From Apteryx mantelli (lineage: Eukaryota > Chordata > Aves > Apterygiformes > Apterygidae), in the NCBI RefSeq assembly GCF_036417845.1, contig NC_089983.1:19435207-19499206 (forward strand): DNA of 64,000 nucleotides, in the 5' to 3' direction. The position numbers and the translations under genes were made by a program. Positions 49,632-62,379 of this stretch are shown one piece after another (positions within the stretch are counted from its first letter, which is position 1; each line of letters starts with the position of its first letter). The notes beneath the pieces were generated by a model that worked only from the letters and a program-made list of their open reading frames with translations, was not told the DNA's origin and did no database searches.

Positions 49632-49754
49632 CTTATTCGGTGCGTGAAGAAGTTCAAGAACATCAGAATAAACAAAACCTTCTTCCTCTTGTAACACCTT
49701 CTGTAACTTACTGTTTCTTAAAACAATACAAGCCAAGGAATATGCAACTTCAGC
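49632..49754 (-). CDS. ANKAR: ANKAR exon L (armadillo), frame open
   Basis: 123 nt encoding AEVAYSLACIVLRNSKLQKV and on to LLHAPNK. The acceptor is taatgtttag and the donor is AAG|GTATGT; phase 0 at both ends. Confidence 0.92.
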
Positions 49755-50547
49755 CTAAACATTATGAAAGAGGCAGTTACTCTGCACAACAAAATAATTA
49801 AAGACACTTTACAGGGAATAAACAATTTATCTTTTCTATTACCAAAGTGTGCACACTTCCAAATATGAGAGTTGTCATATTGGAACAAATCATTACTACT
49901 TCTATCACAGGAAAAAGTAAGACTTCACACATTTGAAAAAATACAGGAAATGAAAAATATGAAGCTGTAATTTACTCTGTCGCACAAAATTTTAACCATA
50001 TTTTGGGAGGAGAAGGTGAAGTTAAAGAAGGGGGTATGATAGACACATTGAAAATAATAGAAGATAGAAAAATGGTAAGCCTAGCAATCTATCCTTGTAA
50101 CAAGGACAATTAATGTAACTGAGAGGCAATAGGCAACAACTTTAGATAAAAAAAATACATTTACATAACTTATAATTCACACATTGAATTCATAACTACA
50201 ATATCAGAGAGGCCAAGGATTTAGCAAGTTTTAAAGTATTAGCTATTTATCCAGGTAATGAAAAGATCCAGTTACAGAACATAGGATTTATAAAATACAT
50301 GTTTGAAAATACTAAAATCTCTTTTCATTTCAGTGACCTGGAGGAATCAGAAAAAGATTTCTCCAATGGTCAGATAACTACTTAAATGCCCACTAATAGG
50401 CTTTTTGCATCTTCTTCCAAAGAATCTGTGACTACTTACTGTTCTAGGATGTCAGAGAACACGGATTTCTGCTACGATTTGGTAAATTAATGGCTATGTT
50501 CCTAACCTCAAATCAACCTCTTTGTGCCATGTAGTATGAGAACAGAT

Positions 50548-50650
50548 ACACACACACACACTACAAGGATTATCCGGTGTGTGTATATATATATATAAAT
50601 ATATATATAAATATATAAATATATTATACATAATATCTATATATTTTTAA
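50548..50650. repeat. Compound CA / AT microsatellite
   Basis: (CA)n at 50548-50561, then a mixed TATATAAATATATA tract from about 50583. Confidence 0.9.
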
Positions 50651-51616
50651 TATATAATTAAAAAACAGATAAATGTAATACTGCCCTCATTACTCTGTAG
50701 AGATGCCTGCTTAACTAGCTTTTTATTCTGTGATTTAATAAATCTTATCTGTGCATTAGGATTAAAATATACTTTCTTGTAACTCTCTTGAAGATATCAA
50801 TAACAGACCCACCTACAGAAGACTACGCTTCTGTACGTTATCAGATTCAAAAGTTTTAAACCTTTTCCTTATCAGAGCTTTGACAATCTTAAAAAAATCC
50901 ACACCACAAACTACGCACATTCCAAAATTCTAAATGAGGTAATGCTAAGGAATATGCTTAAACTACGAACTTACTGTATTTACTCTAACCTCCTAGAAGG
51001 AGAGTATTCATGTGATCTCACAGGATCATGTTAGCAGCCAGATTTGGTCCCATTTGCTTAATGTGAGTGAAAGGTAAGTTTAACATATCTGTTATCTATT
51101 ATTCCCTACATAACTCTTTAAAGAACTAGGTTATGAGTTACTACAGAGTAATATCACATTCATGAGCAACTATTTCGGGGAAAAAAAAACCCACCACCAC
51201 AAACAACAAATAACATGTACCTAACATGCTCAGGAGAACCATTCAAATAAGAGAATCATTCCACCAAATCTCTGAAGTTTTACATTATTTTCTGTTTACA
51301 GAAGAATACATACATATGTACGTATTCTTCAGCTCCTCCTACAATTCAATCCTCCATACAATTAAAAATAAAACTGGTCATTGTTTACAGCAACCATCTG
51401 TAAAATCAAGACTGACTATAAAACGGCTTTACAGATAACTTCTTAGTAGCTGATTTTTTAAGGTGTTTTACATTCTTCCTTTCTGTCTCACTTCTGACTA
51501 CACTGCAGAAAAGACAAGAAGTATTTTTATGCCCCTATTGTTGCTCTACCAGGCAAGGAAGACAAACACATACATGTACACACATACACATATGCATGAA
51601 ATTTCTTACTCCACAC

Positions 51617-51723
51617 TTTTATCTGAAGTGAACTGTGATGTTTCAGCATATGCACTAGGATTGGTAAGGCCTGTTCCTTCAATATGCTTTTCTGGCTGAC
51701 AGGATTGTTTGTATGAGCCACAC
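51617..51723 (-). CDS. ANKAR: ANKAR exon K (armadillo), frame open
   Basis: 107 nt encoding VAHTNNPVSQKSILKEQALP and on to QIK. The acceptor is ctcttacag. The donor AAA|GTGTGG is the only choice that keeps phase with exon L, and it is weak. Confidence 0.88.
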
Positions 51724-51969
51724 CTGTAAGAGTTCACATAACAAAATATTTCTCTTATATAAGGAATTTGTGCGTGTGGTGAGGGGAAGAAACAAGGGCA
51801 GTGGAATTTGCAGATGGGTGTATGTGTATGTATATATTAGTATGCATACATTAGTGTATACATATTGACAAATAATATGCAAAACACACACGTATACAAT
51901 ATATAGTAGAAGCAAACTATCTAAGTATACCTGAACTATCATCTTTACTCTTGAAGAATTTTAAAGCCC

Positions 51970-52011
51970 AGACTATTAAAAAGCATAACTAGACTGTTAA
52001 AAAGCATAACT
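51970..52011. repeat. 21-bp tandem duplication
   Basis: agactattaaaaagcataac at 51970 is repeated directly at 51991 with one base change (actatt to actgtt). Confidence 0.93.
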
Positions 52012-52409
52012 AATGAATGTACGCCTTTAAACATACAGGCAAAAGACATCAAACGCATTAGGAAGTCACGGTGATTTACTGCTGTATATCAGCTGACAAA
52101 AAGCAGCATTAGAGACTGGTGAGAACAAAAACAATATGGTGTCTAAATGTGATAAGGTAGTCACATTTACACCTCAATAATGTTGGGCAGATAGCTTTTC
52201 ATGGACACATCACAGGTTCCGAAATTTATCATAAGTGGATAAAACAAGAGTGTCATTTATGGCATCATATATTCAGTGACACATAATGGTTCTGCTACAT
52301 ACTGTACAAAAGAAAATACAATCTGTTAATTGATACAACTTCTATTTAGTCCATTTTTCTATTCAGAATCTTTTGCTTCAAACAAACAAATTCAATAGAT
52401 TCTACAAAC

Positions 52410-52571
52410 CAATGCATATGGTCCCCAGGGCTCTGATGACATTCAGGAGTGTCCCCTCTGCTATTTTTACATTTCTCAACAACCAAGCTAAAGGGCTGAT
52501 TCCATTCCCTTCACATATTTGATTTTGATGATGTCTGCTCTCTTTGCAAAGAGCAACAACTGCTTCTCCTC
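52410..52571 (-). CDS. ANKAR: ANKAR exon J (armadillo), frame open, weak splice sites
   Basis: 162 nt with GGEAVVALCKESRHHQNQIC and GTLLNVIRALGTICI. The acceptor is tttgttggaag and the donor is TTG|GTTTGT. Both keep AG and GT but fit the consensus poorly. Confidence 0.88.
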
Positions 52572-52661
52572 CTTCCAACAAAAAAATTTGAAAATTTTAT
52601 TGAAGTTCTTTTTAATAAACTGTCCAGTATTCTTACAAACTTGCACAAAGAAGTATCTTAC

Positions 52662-52815
52662 CAACGTGCTGCATTTTATCAGATGGTGATAAAAGCATAT
52701 CAGTAATTAAGTTATATCCAATCTGCTCTGCCACAAACTTTTGCTGCTTCAGTTTTTTTCCTGCCAACGCCCACAAAGCTGTTGCACCCTGTTCCTTAAC
52801 TTTCAAGTGAAATGC
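52662..52815 (-). CDS. ANKAR: ANKAR exon I (armadillo), frame open
   Basis: 154 nt with VKEQGATALWALAGKKLKQQ and EQIGYNLITDMLLSPSDKMQ. The acceptor is atcattatgcag and the donor is TTG|GTAAGA. The next intron is only 90 bases. Confidence 0.92.
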
Positions 52816-53004
52816 CTGCATAATGATAATAAAAAAGCTTTTTATATATAGCAGTATTTTAAGATGTGCATATTAAAAGCCTCAACTATCTACTCCATGA
52901 AATTAAAAGTTTTCCAAAACTTCAAGGTAGCTGCATTTTCTACACTCTTTTCTCCTGAACAAATTGATGTCAAACAATCCAATAAACACAAGAGAAATTC
53001 TTGC

Positions 53005-53246
53005 CTTTAAGAGCTTCAACAGATCCTTTGTTACCAATTTCTCCAGGAATGCCTTCTGCACATGAGTGTTGTTTTCACACAGTGCCTCTATAGCCATAGC
53101 ACCTTCTATTTGTACATTGACATTCCTTCTTTTTAGGAGTTCAACTAGAGGATCAATTGCCTCTGCATTTGCAATGGCATCCTGCATTTTTTTATTCCCT
53201 CGAGCAAGTTCTGCAATAGCTGCAGAAGATACAGCCTGTAGTACAC
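53005..53246 (-). CDS. ANKAR: ANKAR exon H (armadillo), GC donor
   Basis: 242 nt with VSSAAIAELARGNKKMQDAI and GAMAIEALCENNTHVQKAFL, ending DLLKLLK. The phase-correct donor is AAG|GCAAGA, a GC rather than GT site. Confidence 0.88.
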
Positions 53247-54247
53247 CTTTAAATGCAATAAGTATTTATCAGTTAGAGGTAAGAACCAGTGCAACCATCT
53301 ATCATTTTTACATATAGAAACTCATGTAATCTAAACTAAACAGATTCTGTTTCAAATAGATGTTAGCATTGACAGTTTTTAAGTGAACTAATACAGATAA
53401 ACAAAAATCAACAAAATATTTAGTTATTTTGCCCAGATTCCTGTTCAATGTATCTGATCCCTATGTATTCTGAATGGCTTTCAAGTCCAAATGTCATCAC
53501 TGAGGACTATCAGATGCTCTAAAATTTTACAGTATCTGCATTCATGTACCAAAACAAATTTTATTGTAGTTATAAATGCTTTGCTTTAAATGGTGATTTT
53601 ATCTTGATTTCATGCAAGATGAAAATGTTTTTTTGATCAAGTGTGGAATTAAAGATGATACTTTTATGCTACTTGCACATAAAGTTTTTACTCTTAAAAT
53701 TTCATTCACACATAACTGTTACCAACATGTTGTACATCTGATGCTTGTACTTATACACTGTATGTTAGACAATCATTCAAAACCAATATAAGAAAAACAA
53801 CGCTGATTTACCTGACAGGCAACTCCACACAATAATATCAACCAAAACCCCCCAAAATAAGTGATCGAGCTATGTGGGCTGCAGCTGAGAGGGAGGCCGG
53901 GGGGAAGAGTTCTCTCTCCACTTAATTCATTATATATTTCCTTCGATGTTTGTGTATTAAAATTTAGTTTGTGAATCATCTTATACAAGACATTAAAGCA
54001 TTTACATGTACCTTACATACAAGTATGCTGCTTAAACTAGTCTGATGTGAAAGAAAAGAAAAATCCATATTCGATAAGGAACTGATCTAATTTCTTTCAA
54101 TTAACTTTGGTAGCTTTCTCTCAGATCCCATGAGCAAACAAATAACAGCCACATTGCAATCAATAATAAAAGCTTATGCTTTTCAAATGTTTACAACAAG
54201 AATATGACACACACACAAAAAAGGAGTCTATATAGATTAATTTTTAC

Positions 54248-54416
54248 CTGAATATGAAGTTAGAAACTGAATAAGTAATGGAATACTCTCATGTTCCTTC
54301 ACTTCCTCTTGATTACTTTTGTTCTGAACACATAACACTCAGATACAATTTATTACATTTACCAACAAATCATCCATTTTACTTTCCAAAAGATTTACCA
54401 AAGATGGGATTCCACC
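54248..54416 (-). pseudogene. ANKAR: ANKAR exon G, armadillo exon with in-frame TGA
   Basis: 169 nt with good splice sites (ctactttag; CAG|GTAAAA) and the correct phases. It reads GGIPSLVNLLESK, then NVINCI, then TGA at codon 26 (54341-54339), then VLCVQNKSNQ. Human has Arg at the stop position. Conservation resumes after the stop in the same frame. Confidence 0.9.
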
Positions 54417-54554
54417 CTAAAGTAGAAAAAAAGAGAGTATGTCTGTTATATGAAACTACCCAGAGAAAGACCTGATAGTATGTGTGTGTGTGAGGGCAGG
54501 CTGACAGCAGCTTTATCAGTTAAGCTTAATTAATAATTCTGGATTCTGGCTTAC

Positions 54555-54799
54555 CAGCTCAGCAATGACATTCTGATAATTGTCCAAATGAGCAATGTCA
54601 TATAAGATAACAACACAGCGAGACTGCAATTCAGGTTCACCACAGCCCAATAAATCAACCAATACAGAAATGCCCCCAGCTTCTGCAAAAGCTTTGGAAA
54701 TGGCATCATGAGTTGAAATATTACTAAGAACACCTGAAGCTATGCATGCAAGCTTGATATCCTGGCTTTTTAACAAATTTATTATAGGGGATATAGTGC
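54555..54799 (-). CDS. ANKAR: ANKAR exon F (armadillo repeats), frame open
   Basis: 245 nt containing ISPIINLLKSQDIKLACIAS, GVLSNIS and AGGISVLVDLL, typical armadillo helices. The acceptor is ttttttgcag and the donor is CTG|GTAAGC. Confidence 0.93.
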
Positions 54800-55394
54800 C
54801 TGCAAAAAACAAAAGACACATCAATTACTTTCAGTCATTATGACAATAAAATCCAAAACAGTATTTATTTTCAATTGACATTCAGAATATCAGATAAATA
54901 AGAGAAACAGACAGGTAGAAAATATCTTACCTTTAAAATTTAACCTCTTGAAATATAAATATAATGTAAAACTTAATCAGAAATCTGAATATATTTATAA
55001 AAAAAATGTGCAACTTCTCCTGGAAAAAAATCTGAAAGCTATGATTTTGCTATAGCATGTGCACAACTATAGAATGTAATGAAAAAAGCCTCTGAGTTAG
55101 CCTGAGTCCTGTTCTTATTATATATACAAGATTTTGAAACATGCCAAGACAAGCATACTACTCTTCTGATTCTCAAGATAAGTATACTACTTTTGTCAAA
55201 TGAATACTAACTTACAGCCAAATACAAAAGGGATGCACATATCGATCACGACTATATATCCCAAATTGCTAGCCTAAAAGCATGGCTCAAATGTTATCCA
55301 ACCTAAAGACATCTAACTACCTCTGGTTTCAAAATTCCTCAGGAAGGTACACTTCTGCACACATCTAATTACTCTAGCTTTATAAGACTACCAC

Positions 55395-55650
55395 TTATAA
55401 AAACTGTTAGACCATATCAGACCAAAGATCAGTCTAGCCCAGCATTTTATCTCCAGTTTGTAGCTGATGTTTAGAAAAGAGAATGGGAAAGAGACTAATC
55501 TCTAACACTTTTAGTTTTTACAATACTTACAATCCACAATATGCCTGAAAAAGCATTCAACTTTGTTGCTTTTAAACTTGCTGCAGGATAATTTCATTGA
55601 TGCTCCATACTGACAGCTGACACACAGACAGTTTCTCATGCTTGTCCTTT
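55395..55650 (-). mobile_element. Old CR1/L3-like LINE fragment (3' end)
   Basis: On the minus strand this reads tgggctagactgatctttgg followed by tctgatatggtctaac. This resembles the well-known 3' end of CR1/L3 LINEs (GGGCTAGATGGACCTTTGGTCTGA). Just upstream, atgaaattatcctgcagcaa resembles the end of the reverse transcriptase region (MKLIGSRF). It is strongly diverged, truncated, and in the ANKAR orientation. More of it may extend to about 56.0 kb. Judged from memory of the consensus. Confidence 0.6.
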
Positions 55651-56144
55651 ATAAAAATAGTTCTGACATTCAGTCTTTCTGCAAAAGCCTTGGCTGTACC
55701 TGTTAACATCTTGATTCTGTACTAACCCATTGACTCTCCGGCTTCTGACAAGTTTAGTTTTAAAATTATTATTAGCTTTTTACCTTTTACACATTGTTCT
55801 TCAAAATATTTTTATCTAGTCTTTATACAGCTTTAGATTTAATATGCTGGAGCTTAATCTTTTTACTTACTCTGTTTTATGATACCAGAAAGAAAATTAT
55901 TCCCCAAGATAAGTAGTTATTTAACCTTTGTGATCCATATTACACATACATCAAGCAGCCATTTTAATCTCTGTTCTGAATAAAACTGAAGTTATTGCTG
56001 TTTTGCTGCATTTAGCACTTTATGAAAACTTTGTTTCTGCAGTAGCTTTGTTGCTAGCCACAGATGACAGCATAATTAATTTTATGCCTTATCACATGGT
56101 AATGTTCAAGTAAAATATCAAGTACATTTGATGTACTGTATTAC

Positions 56145-56249
56145 CTGCATCCAAAATGCACTTCCAGTAGTAATCTTTTGCTAAACAAAGTACTTCCAAG
56201 GACCTAATAGCCATTTCTCTCCTTGTAGTATCTTCACAGTTTAACATTC
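56145..56249 (-). CDS. ANKAR: ANKAR exon E (entry to armadillo region), frame open
   Basis: 105 nt containing RREMAIRSLEVLCLAKDYYW and ending at a split Gly. The acceptor is attctgaatag and the donor is CAG|GTAATA. Confidence 0.88.
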
Positions 56250-57536
56250 CTATTCAGAATTTAAACACATTTTACACATAAAATGATCCACAAAACAATT
56301 ATACATTTGAATAGGAAAGGTAAAGATTGCTAGACCCTTAAAACAATGTAGTGTATTTCACCACAATGATATTCCATTTCAGTCACAAATTCCTATTTCA
56401 TGAAATCAATAGTAAAATTCCCATGAACTTAAACAAGTTTTCATGCCAGGTATATTTCTGTTGTTGGTAGGCCAAAAAGAATTTCCTTTCCTGAAGCTCA
56501 ATTTTTAAGACTAAAAATTTATAACACACTGTTTTTAAAAAATGGCAGACATGCTATGACAGAAATTAATATTCAAGCGTTCATGTATGCTTGTCACTGG
56601 AGGAAAAATCCTCCTCTCAGAGGCAAAAAAAAAAGTCATTCTTATGCAAGGCCTGTGAAAAATTTTCCTGACTGCACCACGAACTCTGAAGAATGCTCAG
56701 ATGTTATTCTGGCAACAGTAGGAGCAATGTAGAGATATTAGCTCTTACCTTTAATCAAGCTCTCTTTTCATAGTCTGTATCTTTCAGCATTTAATGCAGT
56801 AAGAATAACACATAATAGCCTATCTATCCTTTGCAAGGCCCTCTTCACAAGAAAGAGAAGCTAGAAACAACAGTAAGTATACTTGTGCCATTTTGGGTGA
56901 CAGCTTTGCAGATAATGAAATCCTTTGTTCTGTTTAAAACTACAGTTAAGCCAAAAGGATCACAATTATGTGGAACATTCTTCCAAAAAGAGCACGCATT
57001 TCTCCAAGACAACACCTTTTCCATTGTCAAGTTGTCTTATCTTACAGATACATCTTTGATTAATACTAGAAGATATTGATCCTGAAAGCATATAACAGTC
57101 ACTTGAATAGCTTTATTGCACTGCATGAGATTAATCGCATATAAAAATTCAAAAACATTCTTAAATGTTAGCATATCACAGCCTCAACATTGTAGAATAA
57201 AGAAATGCCTGAGAATGGAAAAATAAACAGTACTTTAGTGGACAGCAGTCTTGAAATGAAGATGAAGTCCAGCATTCATGTGACAAATTTAGATTTTTAG
57301 CATGCAGAGGTTATACTTTTTCCATCAAATTCAAAACATCAAAGAGAAGGAATAACCCAAATAATGCTTAGCTTCAAGAGTGATGTCTCTAGAGACATTC
57401 TGATCCCAAAGTACTCACTTTGGTTTCATTACTTGTAATTTGAGGGTTATGCAATTTCAGAACTGTAGGGAAACTGCAAGTGGTTAGATAAGAATTCTAA
57501 CCTATGAATTGCTTGGAGACACACTTATGTACTTAC

Positions 57537-57748
57537 CTACGATAGTACTCCATAGTACTGGAAGATCTGGATGATTTATCTCTAACAGATGCTTAAGAAT
57601 TTCTGTGTGAAAGTAAAGCACTGCTAAATGAATTACATTGTTTCCTTCACTGTTAGTTTTTTTGCAGTTGGCACCAAGAGAAAACAAATACTGAAGTGTG
57701 TCTAACGTTCCAGATATGGCAGCGAGCAGTAGTGGAGTAACTCGATAC
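57537..57748 (-). CDS. ANKAR: ANKAR exon D (ankyrin repeats), frame open
   Basis: It contains RVTPLLLAAISGTLDTLQYL and GNNVIHLAVLYFHTEILKHL. The acceptor is tgtctcaaag and the donor is TAG|GTAAGT; 212 nt. Confidence 0.92.
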
Positions 57749-58741
57749 CTTTGAGACACATGAAGACATTCTAATATAAATACACATAATAAAATCTGAC
57801 ATAGAAAAAGTTATTTAAGACATGGTCACTTAAAAAGTATTTCACTTAAATATTAAAACAGTACTTTTAAATGAAAGCCAAAAAGATGCAAATAGGAAGC
57901 TTTCTATTCCAATATATTAATTTACCTTATTTAACAAATTTTGTCTGTTCAGTTTTTATTTGCTTATTTGCATTAGGCTGAACTGAGGCTAACAAGGAAA
58001 CTTCAAATTGGATTGACAATGCTTGATTTTCTGTCAACTTCAATGAATGTTATAAAAGATCTTTCAATTTCTGTTGCTCATAGATATACGGCACAGTATC
58101 GTGAGGCCAAGAACAAATCTCAGCACATCAGCAGTTGCACAAAACCCTATCTCTTCTCCTTTGACTATTGTTCAAAATACATTTTAATTCTACAAGTTAA
58201 AGACATGAACACTTTCAAATAAGTTATTTTACTTTCATATGGACAAATAATCCATATCTGTTCCACACTGAAAGAATGGTCATTGGAGCAGACTTGCACA
58301 TGACAAGCTCTACATCTTGTTCTCTTCTGTTCCCTGAAAACAGCCAGCAACCAACCTGCTTGGATGTACCTATGACATACTAGTCACCATAAGTAACAGT
58401 AGAAAAAGGCACAATTGCTGATGCTTGTAATATGCTTTCAATCATCCAGTCCATAGATGTATCATAAAAATATAAAATCACAATAATTGATATTTCCATA
58501 TTTAAATTGTACAGCCTAAAGAATAAGAGATGATACTCCGTCCTTCAAGGCAACTAAACTTTTAATTGGAGATAACACTGGTGGATCTGCTTCCATACAT
58601 TTAAGGATAGTGCTGAAAATGTATTGTTATCCTTATTTTGAAATGTTTTTTTTCTCTCTTAACCTCACATATTATAATTAATATTTTACAATGAGATTTT
58701 TTTGTTATACAGCATTCTTTAAAACACTTCTAGTAACTTAC

Positions 58742-58943
58742 TCAGCTGTTGTTTCACGGTCTAGTAGATTAGGGTCTTTTCTGCAGAGAACTGTGATACA
58801 AGCAATGTTATCATAGAATGCAGCATAATGGACAGCCAGCCATCCTCGATGATCAGACACTTTATAATTTGCCTTCGTGGCAAGGAGACAGTTAAGTGCT
58901 TCAATGGATCCACACTGAGCTGCTAAGTGTAAGGCAGCAGGAC
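58742..58943 (-). CDS. ANKAR: ANKAR exon C (two ankyrin repeats), frame open
   Basis: It contains AALHLAAQCGSIEALNCLLA and GWLAVHYAAFYDNIACI. The donor is TGA|GTAAGT. Two acceptors six bases apart (edges 58943 and 58949) both keep the frame, so two residues may be optional. Confidence 0.9.
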
Positions 58944-59014
58944 CTAGAACTAATATACATACACAAGCAAAATCTCACATGCTGACCTAAATAAGTAAAT
59001 GAATTAAAATGTTT

Positions 59015-59040
59015 TTGTGTGTGTGTGTGTGTGTGTGTGT
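59015..59040. repeat. (TG)n microsatellite
   Basis: Uninterrupted TG repeat of 26 bases, shortly beyond the acceptor side of ANKAR exon C. Confidence 0.95.
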
Positions 59041-61405
59041 AAGGCTATTTTCATTGCATTTGCAGAAACAGCTTATGGAAACAACTGATAAAAGCTGTTA
59101 GTTCAGTGGTAGCACAATCACATTCTACTTTTCTCAAAAAACAAAACTAAAATATCCCACCTTCGTACTACAGGATGCATATTTTGGAAAATTTTATTTT
59201 TATAGCCTTCAAAGACTCTGATTAAAATCTTCTTCATTTAAAATGTGAATACTGTATTTCCTTTTTCCTTAGTGTATGGTACCATGTTTCCCCACACAGC
59301 ATGGGTAATAGGTAACTTACCAAACTTTTCGTAAGTCTGCACACTTTTTTTTCCTGACAATAAACATAAAATATACAATCAGAAACAATACCATCACTTA
59401 AAGACCTGGCAGTGCCAACATTTGTATGGATGAACAGTAGTTACTGCTAAATAACAAGCTCCAGAAGTATAGAATTAATCCCGCTGTGAAATAAAATATC
59501 CCCCTTTGCGATGGGATAAAGTTCTATTCCACCTCCACTTCCCTATAGAAATGAAACACAGAAAGGAGAGAGTCACCCTCTAACATGGCAGCTCTTGCAA
59601 CTAACCAAGACCACTGGCATCAACAACTCTCTCTGAAAAGTGGAAAGAGAATGTAGCACAGCAAGCAGTTTGAAATAAGTTAGGAAAAATAACATTGCAT
59701 ATATTAGGCATAGATTTCAAGATACATAATTTTAAATACAAAAATATCAAATATTAAGCTATTCAGGGAACTAACGGTCTTCATTTATCTCTAAGTAAGC
59801 AGACAATAAACCAGTAAGGTAAGAAATCCTTTCCTTAGGCAGGGAATAAATAGAGATGGGAATAAATGTTACATATATGAACTAGTTTATCACAGAGTAA
59901 TGTTTACTATTGCAGACTCAGAACTACTTTCAAACGAAACTCTGAATACAACACTGTTTGTTTTTCCATGTCTACTTTTTTTTTTTTTTAAACTAAAAAT
60001 CTTGGAAGTACCCAGTCAACATTTATTATTCTAAGGTAAATTATTTTCTGTGAAGACTGAGAAGGGATAAGACTAATTTTCATTTCTCTTGTGGTGAATT
60101 TTATTGTTTCCCATACATTATTCATTTAGCAATTTATTAATTTATGTTTTTACAAGACACATGTATTTGACATCCAGGGCTAATATATTCAACAAAAGTT
60201 AGTGAAAATAAAACACTGATAAACTTAGTACTATACTTACTTGCTTTTTCTGTCTTACTCTTCTGTGAGTGTTTTCCTGTAATAAAATATCAGTTTTATA
60301 AATGTTATAATATATTCTACTTTAATTTTATACACAAAAATATTGCATATATCACTAAATATTTATACATACATGTATGAGAGAAAAGATGTAGGTAAAT
60401 GTATAATTCTAGAGGTATATACATAGATATTATTAAAAAAAAAAAAGTCCCATAGGGAATAATATAAACAGACATAAATTTAACTGAAACAAATGATCAA
60501 GACCACTATAAAATGAGGCTGAAGTTCATGAATAACCTTATATATTTGCAAAGAACAGAGCATATTTTCCCCCTCTTCTACATAGCTAGTCCAATAAAGG
60601 AGATGCCTAAAATTTACAGAAAGAACAGCATATTTCTGTTCAAATAGACATACTAGTGCACAGGAATTTGTTCCCATTTCTCTTTCCACTACAGAAGATG
60701 GCAGGGATCCAGCTCTACTATCAAACTAGTTAGAAAGGGCAACGGTAAACTCAAATTGCCTAAGAGTTTTAAAAATCTGTATCAGAGACCTTCCTCAACA
60801 AGTCTTTATCATTTAAGTATGGTTCCTGACTATGCTTACTTTTCTTCACTGGTACTTTACCTATGAAGTAAAAAAAAACATAGTGCTGCAGGAATGAATG
60901 GATGGCGTTCTTAGAAAGTCAGACCTCACCATCCTACTGGGCTTACAAAGTATGAATATTTAATTTCATTTTTCTCAAAGGTCTATTACAGACAAGGACA
61001 GTCATGTGAAATAATTTTTAATCTATTCTGGCACCTGGCATAGCTGGCTCCTTGTCAAAAGAAATAATGCAATTACAGTCATTCTTTGAACTTGCAAATC
61101 CTACAGCCCATAAAGGACAGATATTCTACAGGTCAGTGCACAATTGCGTATTCAACCTAGAATAGTTTAAACTAGAAGGGTAAAGTTTTGAAGAGAAGAG
61201 GAGAAAGTGACTTGCTCAGGTCCATTTTTTACATCAGAAAGCTGGTTTCCTGTGAAGTTTCTTCACTGAAGTTTTCACAAGGTTTAGAAAAAGAGCACAT
61301 TTCTCTGTACTGATACCCTCCTTTTACAAAACTCCTCTTCTAATAGGAGTGAAAAAGAATAGGATCCTAAAAATCATTGCTCTCCCAACGCACATCATAT
61401 CTTAC

Positions 61406-61625
61406 CAAGGTTAATGTGAACAATGCATCTCTGATTGATATCCACATGGGATTTAATCAGCTGATATATAATTGGAACACGGTTGTACATGGAAGCATGG
61501 TGAAGAAGGGTGAAACCAGATTCATCAATAACACTGAAACTGGAGGTAGATGCTTTATGACAAAACCTAAGGAAGATAGCAGCTAGTCCTCTCTTGGCAG
61601 CTGATTTCATACCATATGGCAAGCT
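61406..61625 (-). CDS. ANKAR: ANKAR exon B (ankyrin repeat), frame open
   Basis: 220 nt with SAAKRGLAAIF and the ankyrin signature GFTLLHHASMYNRVPIIYQL. The acceptor is taaattttag and the donor is TTG|GTAAGA; ends in phase 1. Confidence 0.9.
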
Positions 61626-62379
61626 CTAAAATTTATGGAAAATAAAACAGTATTAATATCTCAGAAGAAATTTATTATAATTTGCACTTTGGAAAAGATA
61701 ACAAGAATGCATTAACTTCAGTTCTTTAATTTTAGATCTTCCTAGATGGTAAAGTTTTCAATTGGTATAAATTTGTATAACAATAGGGCTTTATGAATCT
61801 ATCAAATTTATACCAGCTAAAGATCAGTCTCTGAGAATGATTGTGCAAAAATGTTGCCATGCTATCTCTACAGATTTGTCCCTGAGGTTTACACATTGTA
61901 CCTATGTGCTACGGAGACTAAACATCACTTTATTATAGTTTACTTATATCAGAAATGAAGTAACCACAACAGATGTACACTAGCCAAGTGAATGGCTTCT
62001 ACTGTGGCTCACATCATCCATGTAGTGTGATCTGCTAAAGTATAAATCTGCAATCAATTTTTTACCCTTCATCAGCTTTATATCATAATGTTGAAGACAA
62101 TGGAACATTGTTCATGTGCAACTGAATGAGAAATGTGAAAACAATAGGGTTTGAAGATGTTAATGAGGCTAGAATAAAGGCTGCAGAGACATTAATAGCA
62201 GTGATGATACATAAGCCTAGAGAGTATAATTCCATTTATTGATATCGGGTGGACTCCACAGGCATGGAAACAAACAGTTCACTGTAGACTGCATAAATAT
62301 ATTCTACCATAATGCTTGTATTTATATTTCTTGAATGCAGACGCACTTTAAGAGAAAAATATTTTCATTAATTAAGTAC

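Larger units (their letters stand above)
45448..54247 (-). other. ANKAR introns between exons G and Q (collective)
   Basis: They contain an A-run near 48980, CA and AT microsatellites (50548-50650) and a 21-bp tandem duplication (51970-52011). A coding-like minus frame at 48933-49166 has no domain or splice support. A degenerate agtcatacag repeat lies near 45980-46030. Confidence 0.55.
54800..62379 (-). other. ANKAR introns between exons A and F (collective)
   Basis: They contain the CR1/L3-like fragment and a TG repeat at 59015-59040. No other exon, RNA gene or transposon was recognised. Confidence 0.6.
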
